Shown here: positions 30,768-43,134 of the stretch, one piece after another
Layout: every line of letters begins with the position of its first letter
How positions within the stretch are numbered: position 1 is the first letter of the stretch
Origin: CAIWHR01 sp963779805
GTDB taxonomy: Bacteria > Pseudomonadota > Gammaproteobacteria > Burkholderiales > Casimicrobiaceae
DNA: 64,000 nt
NCBI GenBank assembly: GCA_963779805.1
Contig: CAVZZN010000011.1
Coordinates: 186,001-250,000, forward strand
Reading direction: 5' to 3'
Notes under the pieces: model-generated
What the model was told of the DNA's origin: nothing
Database searches by the model: none
The model's input: the letters and a program-made list of their open reading frames with translations, nothing else
Position numbers and translations under genes: made by a program

Positions 30768-32252
30768 ATGGATCGACCCTTCGACCTCCTGGTGAAGAAT
30801 GTCCGCGTCGTTCGCCCGAATGTCGACGCCGTGGACGTTCTCGACATCGGCATCAAGGACGGCAGGTTCGCGCAGCTCGCGCCGGACATCCCGATCGAGC
30901 AGGCGTGCGAAGTGATCGACGGCAGGCATCAGCTCGGATTTCCGGGCTGCGTGGATGCACACATGCACGTCGGCATCTACCAGCCGCTCGCGCGCGACGC
31001 GGTCACCGAGAGCAAGGCGGCGGCCATGGGCGGGGTGACGTCGGCCCTCACGTACTTTCGCACCGGGCAATACTATCTCAATCGTGGCGGCCCCTACCGC
31101 AGCTTCATGCCCGAGGTGCTGCGGCTTTCCGAGGGCAACTACTGGGTCGACTACGGCTATCACCTCGCGCCGATCGAAGCGGGCCACATCGACGAGATGG
31201 AATCGTTGCTGACCGAGCACGGCGTGCCGTCGTTCAAGATCTTCATGTTCTACGGCGGCTACGGACTGCACGGCAAGTCCGACAAGCAGAACGAGTTCCT
31301 GATGATCGGCGAAGACGAGCGCTACGACATCGCCCACTTCGAATTCATCATGCGCTCGGCGCGCCGGCTCATGGATGCTCATCCGGACATGGCCGGGCAC
31401 ATCAGCGTCAGCCTGCACTGCGAGCTCGCGGAGATCCTGAACGCCTACACCAGGATCGTGGAGCGCGACGGAAAGCTGACCGGGCTGCGCGCGTACAGCG
31501 CCGCGCGGCCGCCTCATTCCGAAGGGCTGGCGATCTGGATCGCCTCGTATCTCGCCTACGAGACCCAGTGCATCAACATCAATCTGCTGCACTTGAGCTC
31601 GCGCAAGGCCATGGAGGCCGCAATGATGATGCAAAGCGTCTTTCCGCACATCGATTTCCGGCGCGAGGTCACGGTCGGACACCTGCTGCTCGACGTCGAT
31701 TGCGAGTGTGCCGCGCATGCGAAGGTGAATCCTCCCATTCGGCCGCGGGAGGACGTCGAGGCGCTCTGGCGCGCCGTGCTCGACGGGGACGTCGACTGGA
31801 TCGTGAGCGATCACGCCTGCTGCTCCGCCGAGCAGAAGCTCGCGCAGGGCGATCCCGACAACATCTGGCTCGCGAAGTCGGGTTTCGGAGGCACCGAATA
31901 CCTCCTGTCCGGCGTCCTGAGCGAGGGGACCAAGCGCGGCCTCGCCGTCAACCGCGTCGCGCAGCTCCTGAGCTGGAATCCGGCACAGCGCTACGGCTTG
32001 CTCAACAAAGGGGACATCGCACCGGGCTTCGACGCCGATCTCGTGCTGGTGGACCCGCGCGAAACCTTCGTGGTGCGTGCGGCCGATTCGCCGTCGCAGC
32101 AGGGCTACACGCCGTTCGAAGGCCAGGAGCTCACCGGACGGGTCAAGCGCACCTTGCTGCGCGGCAAGCTGATTTACGACAACGGCACGGTCGTCGGGCC
32201 GCCGACCGGCCAATACCTGCGACGGCCGACCCAACCGGGAGATCGATCATGA
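30768..32252 (+). CDS. Hydantoinase/dihydropyrimidinase-type amidohydrolase 1
   Basis: 494 residues from ATG 30768 (MDRPFDLLVKNVRVV); an ATG about 80 bp earlier is in frame but poorly placed. Metal ligands: the His-x-His of GCVDAHMHVG near residue 65, the carboxylated-Lys region SFKIFMFYGGYG near 158, His in SVSLHCE and NLLHLSS, and the final Asp in WIVSDHACC near 345. These define a binuclear-metal cyclic amidase (hydantoinase, dihydropyrimidinase, allantoinase group). The unusually Cys-rich DHACCSAEQ differs from classical D-hydantoinases, so the ring substrate may differ. Its stop overlaps the start of the next gene (ATGA). Confidence 0.88.
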   Translation: MDRPFDLLVKNVRVVRPNVDAVDVLDIGIKDGRFAQLAPDIPIEQACEVIDGRHQLGFPGCVDAHMHVGIYQPLARDAVTESKAAAMGGVTSALTYFRTGQYYLNRGGPYRSFMPEVLRLSEGNYWVDYGYHLAPIEAGHIDEMESLLTEHGVPSFKIFMFYGGYGLHGKSDKQNEFLMIGEDERYDIAHFEFIMRSARRLMDAHPDMAGHISVSLHCELAEILNAYTRIVERDGKLTGLRAYSAARPPHSEGLAIWIASYLAYETQCININLLHLSSRKAMEAAMMMQSVFPHIDFRREVTVGHLLLDVDCECAAHAKVNPPIRPREDVEALWRAVLDGDVDWIVSDHACCSAEQKLAQGDPDNIWLAKSGFGGTEYLLSGVLSEGTKRGLAVNRVAQLLSWNPAQRYGLLNKGDIAPGFDADLVLVDPRETFVVRAADSPSQQGYTPFEGQELTGRVKRTLLRGKLIYDNGTVVGPPTGQYLRRPTQPGDRS

Positions 32253-33160
32253 CGTGGCTTCTCGAGCAGTCCGACGACACGCCGCCGGGCGAGCGCATCG
32301 CCCGACTCTGGCAGCGCCCGCAAATCCTGCGCATGCCCGGAGCGCACCATGCTCTCGCCGGCATCATTGCCCGGCGCGCCGGGTTCGAAGCGCTCTATCT
32401 TTCCGGCAGCGCCGTCTCGTCGACGCTCGGCCTCCCCGATGTCGGGATCATCACCCTCGACGAGCTCTGCTTCTTCACGCGCAGCATCTACCGGGCCACC
32501 AACCTGCCGATCGTGGTCGACGCCGACACCGGATACGGCGAGGTGCTGAACGTCATGCGCACGGTGCGCGACCTCGAAGCGGCCGGGGCCGCCGCCCTCC
32601 ACATCGAGGATCAGATCCTGCCGAAGAAGTGCGGGCACCTGAACGACAAGAAGCTCGCGACGATCGACGAAATGGTGGCCAAGGTCGCGGCCGCGCGCCG
32701 CGCCCGCAAGCACCTGCGCATCATCGCCCGCACCGATGCCATCGCGTCGGAAGGCCTCGAGGCCGGCATCGCCCGCGCAAAGCGCTATCTCGAAGCCGGT
32801 GCGGATGCGATCTTCCCCGAGGCGTTGACGTCGGAGGACATGTTCCGGCGCTTCGCACGCGAATTCCAGGGCGTGCCCCTGCTCGCCAACATGACCGAGT
32901 ACGGCCGCACACCCTTCTTCACCGCCAGCCAATACGAAGCGATGGGCTACAAGATGGTGATCTGGCCCGCGACCTCGCTGCGCGCATGCGCCAGGACGCT
33001 CGAGGAGCTGTACGGCCATCTCGCGCGCGAGGGTCACCAGGAAGGCTTCCTGCCGCGCATCGAGACGCGCGCCAGGATGTACGAGACCATCCGCTACCAC
33101 GAGTACGAGGAGATGGACGGCACCATCATGAAAAGCGTGGTACCCCCGCCTCTTCGCTAG
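32249..33160 (+). CDS. Isocitrate lyase/PEP mutase-family enzyme 1 (2-methylisocitrate lyase-like)
   Basis: 303 residues. VVDADTGYGEVLNVMRTVRDLEAAGAAALHIEDQ (broken here by helix boundaries) is the family Mg-binding core, and ILPKKCGHLNDKK carries the catalytic K-K-C-G-H loop of lyases such as PrpB and 2,3-dimethylmalate lyase. IIARTDA and EGLEAGIARAKRYLEAGADAIFPE follow. PEP mutases lack this Cys loop, so a C-C lyase on a 2-hydroxy di- or tricarboxylate is likely. ATGA overlap with the amidohydrolase gene shows tight coupling of ring opening and C-C cleavage steps. Confidence 0.9.
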   Translation: MTWLLEQSDDTPPGERIARLWQRPQILRMPGAHHALAGIIARRAGFEALYLSGSAVSSTLGLPDVGIITLDELCFFTRSIYRATNLPIVVDADTGYGEVLNVMRTVRDLEAAGAAALHIEDQILPKKCGHLNDKKLATIDEMVAKVAAARRARKHLRIIARTDAIASEGLEAGIARAKRYLEAGADAIFPEALTSEDMFRRFAREFQGVPLLANMTEYGRTPFFTASQYEAMGYKMVIWPATSLRACARTLEELYGHLAREGHQEGFLPRIETRARMYETIRYHEYEEMDGTIMKSVVPPPLR

Positions 33161-33218
33161 CCGCGACGCTCGCGCACGTCGTGCGCGGCGCCGCCGGCGC
33201 GCCGCGGACGACGCCCTG

Positions 33219-34296
33219 CTACTTCGAGCACGAGGTCCAGTCGGCCGGTATTTGCGCGGCTTTCGCGGCGGCCTCGATCGCGTTCGTGTCCACCAGGTCA
33301 CGCAGGGTGTGCGGACGCTTGAGCACGCCGACCTGCTGGAAATAGCCCGTCCACTGCTGCGCCTCGTCGACGAAGTTGGAAGGGTAGCGCACCAGGTACG
33401 TGTTCAAGTCCATGAGGCCGGTGGTTTCGGCGGGATTGAGCCGTGCTTCCTTCGCGACCAGGCGCGGCCACTTCTTCCCGGTGGCATTTCATGTATTCCT
33501 GCGCGCGGTACAACGCGCCCAGATACGCTTCGAGCGTGCGCGGATTCTTGCGCGCCCAGTCTGCCGCGGCGAATACGACGCCCCAGTTGTGGTAAACGGG
33601 AAAGACCTCGGGTTGGCCGCTGCGATAGGAAAAGCGCCCGTCCTGCCAGAGCACGCCGCCCGCCTTGACGGCAGTGGTCGTATGCGGGGCCCACGCGAGA
33701 AGGAGATCCGCGCGCTTGGAGATGAACGCCGCGACGGCGTCCGAGGGCGCGGTGTTCAGCCATTTCACGCTGTTCGGATCGATCTTGACCGCCTTCGCCC
33801 AGTTCACCCAGAAGTACCGGATCACCGGCACGTCCGGCCCCACGAGCGTCTTGCCCGCCAGCTGCGCCGGCGAGAGCTTCGCGAGCTCCTTCTGGATGAC
33901 GAGCTGACTGCTTCGCTGGTAATCGGCGACCATGCTCTCGATCTTCACCGGGAAGCCCTGGTCGGCAACGATCAATGCGTTCAGCAAGCCACCGTGGGCG
34001 AGCACGATCGAGCCGCCGATCATGCCAGCCGGGATGTCCGACGCGCTCTGGTAATACCTCGTCGTGACGTTCAGGCCCGCTTGCTTGAAGAAGCCTTTCT
34101 GCTGCGCGGTGATGAGCTGCACCGGGGCTTGCGTATCCAGACTGCTGTAGACCGTTATGTCCGTGACCTCGGGCGCCGCGGCGACTGCACCCGCGAACGA
34201 CGCGATCAGGACTGCGCCGGCGACGCACAGGTGCCTCGCCGCATGCGTGCGCATCGTCCTTCCGAGCAACATCGCCAGCCTTCGCACACTCGTCAT
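33219..34296 (-). CDS. NMT1/TauA-type ABC solute-binding protein (one frame break)
   Basis: About 358 residues from ATG 34296. The signal peptide region is HLCVAGAVLIASFAGAVAAA. The mature start is ITVYSSLDTQAPVQLITAQQKGFFKQAGLNV, with an SIVLAHGGLLNALIV block, the pattern of nitrate/taurine/sulfonate binding proteins (SsuA/TauA/NMT1). The frame breaks near 33470 after KCHREEV; the shifted frame reads WPRLVAKEARLNP and ends PADWTSCSK at 33219. It belongs with the permease and ATPase upstream. Ligand unknown; pyrimidine precursors, sulfonates and aromatic acids all occur in this group. Confidence 0.87.
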
Positions 34297-34412
34297 GACC
34301 GTTCCTCCAAAGATCGGCTCATTGTCGTCGCCGCGGCAGCGGCGACGCCCCCGTACGCCAAAGTCACTCCCGGCAAGCTCCTGCACCTTGCTGCATCCGA
34401 CCCACGCGTGCT

Positions 34413-35285
34413 CTAACGGTCGGCGACGTCGGCTTTCCATCGCAGCACGCGGCGCTCGATCCAACGCATCACGGAATCGATGAGAAAGCCCAGAAAGCCG
34501 ATCAGAAAGGCGTCGAACAGCATCGTGTCCACTTCGAAGTACTGGCGTGCCCACATGATGCGATAGCCGATGCCCGCGTCGGCGGCGATGAGCTCCGCCG
34601 CGACGAGAACGAACAGCGCCATCCCGGCGCTCACCCGCAGGCCCGTCATCACGTGCGGCATCGAGCCCGGCAGGATGATCGACCAGAAGATGCGGCGGCC
34701 GCTCGCACCCAGCGACAACGCCGCGCGCACGAGCAGCGGGTCCACGTGCTTCACTCCCTGCATGGCGCTCATGTAGGTATAGAAGTACACCGAGTACGCG
34801 ATGAACAGCACGCGCGTGTGGTCCTCGATACCGAGATACAGGATGAACATCGGCAGGAACGCAAGCGGCGGGATCGGCCGGAAGATCTGCACCACGGGGT
34901 CCCACAGCCTCTGGATGAGGCGCACGTAGCCCGTGAGGATGCCCGTGAGAAGCCCCGCCGCGCAGCCGATCACATAACCCTTCACCGCGGCCGAGAGGCT
35001 GGCCGTGAGGTCGGCCACGAGCACGCCTTCCCTCCACTGCCGCATGAACGTGTGGCGCAGGTTCAATGGCGGCACCATGAACAGCGGGTTCACGATGTGC
35101 AGGCTTTGATTGGCCACGGCGAACACCTGCCACGCCACGAAGAACAGGACCACGGCGCCGATGCGCCAGAGCACGTCCGCATTGCGCAAGCGCGCCCCGA
35201 GGCCAACGCGCGAGCTGGATCGGTTCGCTTCCGCAGGAACGGCCGCTTCGACGCGGCCCGGATCGGCGAGCTGCAGCTCGCTCAT
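34413..35285 (-). CDS. ABC transporter permease (SsuC/TauC type)
   Basis: 290 residues with six hydrophobic segments. The EAA loop, the contact to the ATPase, is RAALSLGASGRRIFWSIILPGSMPHVMTGLR near residue 185-215. The N-terminal 35 residues are hydrophilic. The start lies 1 bp after the ATPase stop, and the solute-binding gene follows 116 bp later. It carries the ligand of the NMT1-type protein across the inner membrane. Confidence 0.92.
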   Translation of the reverse strand: MSELQLADPGRVEAAVPAEANRSSSRVGLGARLRNADVLWRIGAVVLFFVAWQVFAVANQSLHIVNPLFMVPPLNLRHTFMRQWREGVLVADLTASLSAAVKGYVIGCAAGLLTGILTGYVRLIQRLWDPVVQIFRPIPPLAFLPMFILYLGIEDHTRVLFIAYSVYFYTYMSAMQGVKHVDPLLVRAALSLGASGRRIFWSIILPGSMPHVMTGLRVSAGMALFVLVAAELIAADAGIGYRIMWARQYFEVDTMLFDAFLIGFLGFLIDSVMRWIERRVLRWKADVADR

Positions 35286-35286
35286 G

Positions 35287-36054
35287 TCAAGCGGTCTCCG
35301 CGGCTTGCCGGTGCTGGTAGAGCAGTTCGCTGATGAGCCGCTTCTTGGCGACGAAGCTCGGGTCCGTGTCGTCGCGAGGTCGCGGCAAGTCGATGTCGAT
35401 GACCGCCTTCACCCGCCCCGGCTTGGTCGCCATGACCACGACTCGATCGGACATCACGATGGATTCCTCGATGCTGTGCGTGACGAGCAGCACCGTCTGT
35501 TTGGTCTGCTGCCAGATGCGCACGAACTCCTGTTGCACGCTGTGCCGCGTCTGCTCGTCGAGTGCGCTGAAGGGCTCGTCGAGCAGCAGGATGTCGGGAT
35601 CGGTGGCGAGCGCGCGGCTCACCCCCACGCGCTGGCGCATCCCTCCGGAGAGCTGCTTCGGAAACGCGTTCTCGAAGCCGGTGAGGCCGACCAGCGCGAT
35701 GAGATCGCGGACCTTCTTCTCCCGCGCCTGCCTGGGAACGCCATTCACCTTGGGTCCGAACTCGATGTTCTCGCGCACCGTCATCCATGGAAAGAGCGCG
35801 TGCTCCTGAAACACGAGTCCGCGATCCCTTCCTGGTCCGCGGACCTCGCGCCCCCCGACGAGCACCCTGCCCGACGTCGGTCGCACGAAACCGGCGACGA
35901 TGTTGAGCAGGCTCGACTTGCCGCAGCCGCTCGGGCCAAGAAGCGAGACGAACTCGCGATCGGCGACCGATACGTTCACGTCCTGCAGCGCACGAAACCG
36001 GGAGCCCTCGAGCGGGTACTCGAGATCCACGGAGCGGCACTCCAGAGTAGCCAT
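35287..36054 (-). CDS. ABC transporter ATPase (SsuB/TauB type)
   Basis: 255 residues from ATG 36054 (MATLECRSVDLEY). Walker A is GPSGCGKSS, the Q loop LVFQEHALFPWMTV, the signature LSGGMRQRVGVSRALA, Walker B ILLLDEPFSALDEQTR, and the switch His is in LLVTHSIEE. It is the closest type to nitrate/sulfonate/taurine importers. The gene order ATPase, permease, binding protein is reversed from the usual ssu order but fits one operon. Confidence 0.93.
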   Translation of the reverse strand: MATLECRSVDLEYPLEGSRFRALQDVNVSVADREFVSLLGPSGCGKSSLLNIVAGFVRPTSGRVLVGGREVRGPGRDRGLVFQEHALFPWMTVRENIEFGPKVNGVPRQAREKKVRDLIALVGLTGFENAFPKQLSGGMRQRVGVSRALATDPDILLLDEPFSALDEQTRHSVQQEFVRIWQQTKQTVLLVTHSIEESIVMSDRVVVMATKPGRVKAVIDIDLPRPRDDTDPSFVAKKRLISELLYQHRQAAETA

Positions 36055-36126
36055 CGTCGCCTCTTGCCCGGATCGACACCGCAACGGGTCCCGCGCGAGA
36101 TCCGTTCGCCGCGGGCTCGCCGTCGT

Positions 36127-37047
36127 TCAGGGTTTCGCGCGCGACCCCGCTTTCGTCGCCGCGCTGCTCCTGCGCACCCGTTCGACGAGATCGCGCTCGG
36201 CCGCATCCGCCTTGTCGAGTCCGACGATCTCCTGGCGCTCCTGGAAGGTGGTCATGCGCGGCAGCAGGCTCTCGGTAGTGCCCTCCTTGCGCAACACCGC
36301 CAATCCTTGCCTGATCGCATAGGACCCGAGATACAGCGCCGCGTTCGCGTACAGGATGATGTTGAAACCCATCTCCCGCAACTCGCGCTCCGGCAGGAGC
36401 GGCGTCTTGCTGCGCTCGACCATGTTGGCGACCAGCGGCGTGCCGCGGAACGCCTCGCCCACGCGGCGCAGCTCATCCACGCTGCGGGGCTGCTCGACGA
36501 AGATCGCGTCGGCTCCCAGCTCGAGATAGGCGTGCGCGCGGTCGAGCGCGGCATCGAAGCCTTCCGGGGCCCGCGCGTCGGTACGGGCAATGATCAGGAA
36601 GTCCGGATCGTTCCGCGCGTCGAGGGCGGCCTGCAGGCGAAAGAGCATGTCCTCGAGGGGCACCACGACCTTGCCTTCGAAATGCCCGCAGCGCTTGGGA
36701 AACACCTGGTCCTCGATGTGCAGCCCCGCCGCGCCGGCGCGCTCGTACATGCGCACCGTGCGCTTGACGTTGGCGACGCCGCCGAACCCCGTATCGCAAT
36801 CGGCGATCACGGGCACCGTTACGGCATCGGCGATGCGCTCGACCTGACCCGCGAGCTCGTTCTGCGTCACGAGCCCGATGTCGGGGCCGCCGAGATAGGT
36901 GTTGGCCGTGCCTCCGCCCGTGACGTAGACGACCGGGAATCCCGCCTGCTCGATGAGCTTGGCGGTGAAGCAGTCCGTTGCGCCGGGTACGATGCCGGGA
37001 CCGCCGGCCTTCAGCAGGCTGCGGAGTTGTGCGGTGCGCGATGCCAT
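36127..37047 (-). CDS. Isocitrate lyase/PEP mutase-family enzyme 2
   Basis: 306 residues from ATG 37047 (MASRTAQLRSLLKAGG). It has PGATDCFTAKLIEQAGFPVVYVTGGG, ADCDTGFGGVANVKRTV, HIEDQVFPKRCGHFEGK with the catalytic K-R-C-G-H loop, and IIARTDAR. It resembles carboxyvinyl-phosphonate mutase-like and 2,3-dimethylmalate lyase proteins. It differs strongly from the first enzyme of this family at 32249-33160, so the window holds two distinct C-C lyases. It begins 17 bp after the aconitase stop, suggesting that aconitase and lyase act in sequence. Confidence 0.9.
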   Translation of the reverse strand: MASRTAQLRSLLKAGGPGIVPGATDCFTAKLIEQAGFPVVYVTGGGTANTYLGGPDIGLVTQNELAGQVERIADAVTVPVIADCDTGFGGVANVKRTVRMYERAGAAGLHIEDQVFPKRCGHFEGKVVVPLEDMLFRLQAALDARNDPDFLIIARTDARAPEGFDAALDRAHAYLELGADAIFVEQPRSVDELRRVGEAFRGTPLVANMVERSKTPLLPERELREMGFNIILYANAALYLGSYAIRQGLAVLRKEGTTESLLPRMTTFQERQEIVGLDKADAAERDLVERVRRSSAATKAGSRAKP

Positions 37048-37064
37048 GCGTCCTCCCGATGGGA

Positions 37065-39755
<2,691 letters not shown>

Positions 39756-40084
39756 GTCGTTCGCAGGGCTCCACTTGCTGCGCCCGTCGATCCATCGGGC
39801 GGCGCACGATGGCGGCACGGCGGCCGTCTAGCTTACGCCTCGCTTCGGGGGCGACGGGCCAATCGTATCGCGCGCCCAAGGTACGAAAGGGTCTGGTATT
39901 TGTCAAATCAATTCCCCTTGCACCTCGCATTTTATTGACGGATACTGCCCGGACCTTCGGGGATGAATCGCGAGGCGAAGCGTCAGCGCCGATCGGATCA
40001 TCGACGACCCGCCAATCCCCTTCGGCTCGAATGCCCCGAAGCGGCCTGCGCACCGCGTTGCAACCCAACTCACGCGAGGTAACG
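39756..40084. promoter_or_regulatory. Divergent promoter region with ATTTGTCAAAT palindrome and acnA-facing promoter
   Basis: 329 bp between acnA (minus) and the isochorismatase operon (plus). On the minus strand TTGACA (39906-39901), a 17-nt spacer and TACCTT (39883-39878) form a plausible sigma-70 promoter about 120 bp from the acnA start. The -35 lies inside the perfect palindrome ATTTG-T-CAAAT at 39898-39908, so a bound regulator would block the promoter. The locally AT-rich part is 39890-39950. Further right, 39960-40075 shows nothing recognisable. Confidence 0.5.
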
Positions 40085-40639
40085 ATGACCGAAGCCATTG
40101 TGGTTCTGGACATGACCAACGACTCGATCGCGCCCGGCGCGCGGGCGCTGGACCAGCGCAAGAAGATCCTGCCCGCGACCGCCGACTTTCTCGCCTGGGG
40201 CCGCAAGTCGGGCCGGCCGGTGGTGCATATCAGCAGCGCCCGCCGCAAGACGGACAAGTGGTTCCTCAAGCACTGGGAGTTCGTCAATCAGATCTGGTCG
40301 CAGGGCCAGCAGCCCATTCCCGCCCTGTACGACGCAAACGCGGACGTCATCGTGCACAAGCGGCGCTACAGCGCCTTCTTCGCCTCCGATCTCGACCTCA
40401 CGCTGCGGGAGATGGACGTGCAGTCGTTGATACTGCTCGGCTGGTCGACCTCGCTTGCGGTCCTGACGACGGCCATCGACGCGTGGCAGCACGGCTATCC
40501 CACGACCGTGCTCTCCGACCTCACGATCGCTCATGCCTGGGGCGGGCACAGCGTCGACGAAAACCAGCAGTGGTCGCTCGATCTCATCAAGGCGTTCGCG
40601 TTCTCGCGCATCGCCACGAGCGCCGAGCTGATGGCGTAG
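40085..40639 (+). CDS. Isochorismatase-family protein 2, also lacking the catalytic Cys
   Basis: 184 residues. IVVLDMTNDSI gives Asp9 and VHKRRYSAFFA gives Lys92, two of the three triad residues. The third block reads GWSTSLAVLTTAIDAWQHGY, with Ala125 where cysteine hydrolases have Cys (TxxCV). KRRYSAF near 92-98 is typical of the superfamily. Only about 25 percent like the first Cys-less protein at 6305, so the loss is independent or reflects different subfamilies. It sits 16 bp upstream of a CobW-type gene in a plus-strand operon with an amidohydrolase. A role in handling ring-opened amide or carbamoyl products is possible but unproven. Confidence 0.85.
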   Translation: MTEAIVVLDMTNDSIAPGARALDQRKKILPATADFLAWGRKSGRPVVHISSARRKTDKWFLKHWEFVNQIWSQGQQPIPALYDANADVIVHKRRYSAFFASDLDLTLREMDVQSLILLGWSTSLAVLTTAIDAWQHGYPTTVLSDLTIAHAWGGHSVDENQQWSLDLIKAFAFSRIATSAELMA

Positions 40640-40655
40640 CCTCGGGCACAGCGTC

Positions 40656-41702
40656 ATGGATGCCGGCGCCGGCCGCGTTCCGGTCTACCTGCTGACGGGC
40701 TTTCTCGGCAGCGGCAAGACCACGCTGCTCAACGCGCTGCTCAAGCACCCGTCGTTTGCGAACACCGCGGTGATCGTGAACGAGTTCGGCGAGATCGGGC
40801 TCGATCACTTCCTGATCGAGCAAAGCCGCGACAACGTGGTGCTGCTCGAGGCAGGCTGCCTGTGCTGCACGATCTCCGACTCGCTGCACGAGACGCTCGC
40901 CGATCTCAATGCCCGCAAGGTGCGCGGGGAAATCCCGCCGTTCACCCGCGTGATCGTGGAGACGACCGGGCTTGCCGATCCGGCGCCGATCCTCAACACG
41001 CTGCTCGGCAACCGCCTGGTGACGGACCATTATCGGCTGGAAGCGGCGATCGTCACGGTCGACGCGCAGCACGCGCTGGGCGAGCTCGAACGTCACCAGG
41101 AAGTCGCGAAGCAGATCGCGGTGGCCGACAGGCTCGTGGTCACCAAGCTCGATGTCGCGCCGTTCGCGCAGGAGCTGAGGGAGCGCCTGCGCGAGCTGAA
41201 TCCGCGTGCCGGGATCGTCGAATCGCACGCCGCAGACGCCGCGCTCGCGGCATTCGCTCCGCTCGAGCGCCACCGGATCGACGTCGATGCCGCGCACGAG
41301 CACGACCCCGGACACGCGCACGGGCACGGGCACGACGTCAACCGCCACGACGCCCACGTTCGAGCGCACTGCTTCGTCGTCGACGATCCCGCGTCCTGGG
41401 CCGGTCTCGCGGCGTGGTGGCGCCTGGTGAGCACGACGTACGGCGACCGCCTCCTGCGCTGCAAGGGCGTGCTGCGCATCCGCGACACGAACGAAATCGT
41501 GTTCATCCAGGGTGTGCAGCGAGTGTTCCATCGGCCCGAGCGACTGCCGGACTGGCCCGACGCCGATCATCGCTCGCGGCTCGTGTGCATCACGCGCGAC
41601 GTCGAAGCTGCCGAGTTGCGCGAGACGCTCCAAGCCCTGCAACTTCCCGCGGGGTCGGATCCCGACATCCCGCTTTCCGCACTCAATTCGAGGAGGACTT
41701 AA
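40656..41702 (+). CDS. CobW/COG0523-type metallochaperone GTPase
   Basis: 348 residues. Walker A is GFLGSGKTTLLN, the metal-binding motif C-L-C-C is in EAGCLCCTISD near residue 70, the Walker B-like ETTGLADPAP follows, and TKLD gives the base-specific motif. A His-rich stretch (AHEHDPGHAHGHGHD) near residue 210-225 is a likely Zn/Co reservoir. The C-terminal CobW domain begins near AHCFVVDDPASW. Such G3E GTPases hand metal to target enzymes. It ends 3 bp before an amidohydrolase gene of the binuclear-metal type, a convincing client. Confidence 0.93.
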   Translation: MDAGAGRVPVYLLTGFLGSGKTTLLNALLKHPSFANTAVIVNEFGEIGLDHFLIEQSRDNVVLLEAGCLCCTISDSLHETLADLNARKVRGEIPPFTRVIVETTGLADPAPILNTLLGNRLVTDHYRLEAAIVTVDAQHALGELERHQEVAKQIAVADRLVVTKLDVAPFAQELRERLRELNPRAGIVESHAADAALAAFAPLERHRIDVDAAHEHDPGHAHGHGHDVNRHDAHVRAHCFVVDDPASWAGLAAWWRLVSTTYGDRLLRCKGVLRIRDTNEIVFIQGVQRVFHRPERLPDWPDADHRSRLVCITRDVEAAELRETLQALQLPAGSDPDIPLSALNSRRT

Positions 41703-41705
41703 CCA

Positions 41706-43083
41706 ATGAGCCAGGATTTCGTATTGCGCGGCGGCACCGTGGTGCGGCCCGGGCATCGCACGCAACAGCTGGACATCCTGGTGCGCGACGGTCGCATCGC
41801 CGGCCTGCTCGCGCCCGGCGAACCGGTGGTTCAGGGCTTGCCCGAGCAGTCCGTGCAGGGCCTGCACGTGTTTCCCGGCTGCATCGACGCGCACGTGCAC
41901 TTCGGCTTCGGCGAGAAGATCACCGAATACGACACCGAGACCGCCTACGCGGCCAATGGCGGCATCACCACGATCATCGGCTACTTCCTCAACAACGAGG
42001 CGCTACGGCGACGTGTTCAAGCGCGAGTACGCCTATGCGCAGGAGCGCTGCCGCGTCGACTACGCCTTCCACTTCTCGACCGCGAGCGAGCTGCACATCC
42101 GCGAGCTCGAGAGCTACGTCAAGGACTACGGCGTCACGTCCGTGAAGTACTTCATGAACTTCAAGGGCGAGGAAGGCCGTTACCTCGGTCTCGACGGAAC
42201 CGACGACGGCTACTTCTACGACCTGCTGCGCGAGTCGGCGCGCGTGGGCAAGATGACCGTCGTGTGCCACACCGAGAACATCGAGATCGTCAATCGCGTG
42301 CGCCGGCGCGTGCAGGCCGAAGGCGGCGACAAGCTCACCGACTGGGCACGCGCGAAGCCGGCGTTCACGGAAGCCGAGAACTGCGTGCGCGCGATGTACT
42401 TCGCCGAGCACCTCGGCGCGCGGGTCTACTTTCCCCACCTCTCCAGCCGGCTCGCGCTCGACGAGGTGCGCAAATGGCGCAATCGCTACGGCGACATCCA
42501 CGTCGAGACGTGTCCGCACTACCTCACGCACATCGCGGACATGGAGCTCGGCGGGATCGCCAAGGCCAATCCGCCGTTCCGCTCCGCCGACGACCGCGAT
42601 GCGATCTGGGAAGCCCTTGCCGACGGCACCGTCGATGTCGTCGGCTCCGATCACTCCGCGCGCAGGAGGGCCGCGAAGGAGAAGCCGATGTGGGTCGCCG
42701 CACAGGGCTTCCCGGGCATCGCCACCATCCTGCCGGTGCTGCTCTCCGAGGGCTATCACAAGGGCCGCCTCTCGCTCGAGCGCATCGCCGCCGTGCTGAC
42801 GTCCGGCCCGGCCGACGTCTTCGACCTCGGCCCCGCGAAGGGGCGCATCGCCGTGGGCAGCGACGCCGACTTCACGGTCGTCGATCTCGATCGCGAGCGC
42901 GTGGTGAATCCGGCCGAGCTCGGCTCCTACGCCGATTACAGCCTGTACGAAGGCTGGACGCTCAAGGGCTGGCCGGTGCGCACGATCGTGCGCGGCATGA
43001 CGGTCATGCAGGACGGCAAGCTCGTCGGCAAGCCGGGCTACGGCAAGTACCTGCGGCGCAGCTTGCCGCGCACGCAATCCTGA
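41706..43083 (+). CDS. Hydantoinase/dihydropyrimidinase-type amidohydrolase 2 (one frame break)
   Basis: About 459 residues; a GAGGA site precedes ATG 41706. The metal-binding His-x-His is in GCIDAHVHFGFG near residue 62, and the Lys region in SVKYFMNFKGEEG, with His in HTENIEI, FPHLSS and the Asp in VVGSDHSA. The frame breaks near 42000 (after FLNNE): the second frame carries YGDVFKREYAYAQER onward to LPRTQS at 43083. It is related to but distinct from amidohydrolase 1 (no DHACC block). Translationally close to the CobW gene (3 bp). Likely a Zn or Co/Fe enzyme opening a cyclic ureide or lactam. Confidence 0.9.
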
Positions 43084-43134
43084 CGCGCGATCACCTCGGC
43101 CGGCGAGCTCGCTCGAGCTCGATACTCGTCGCCG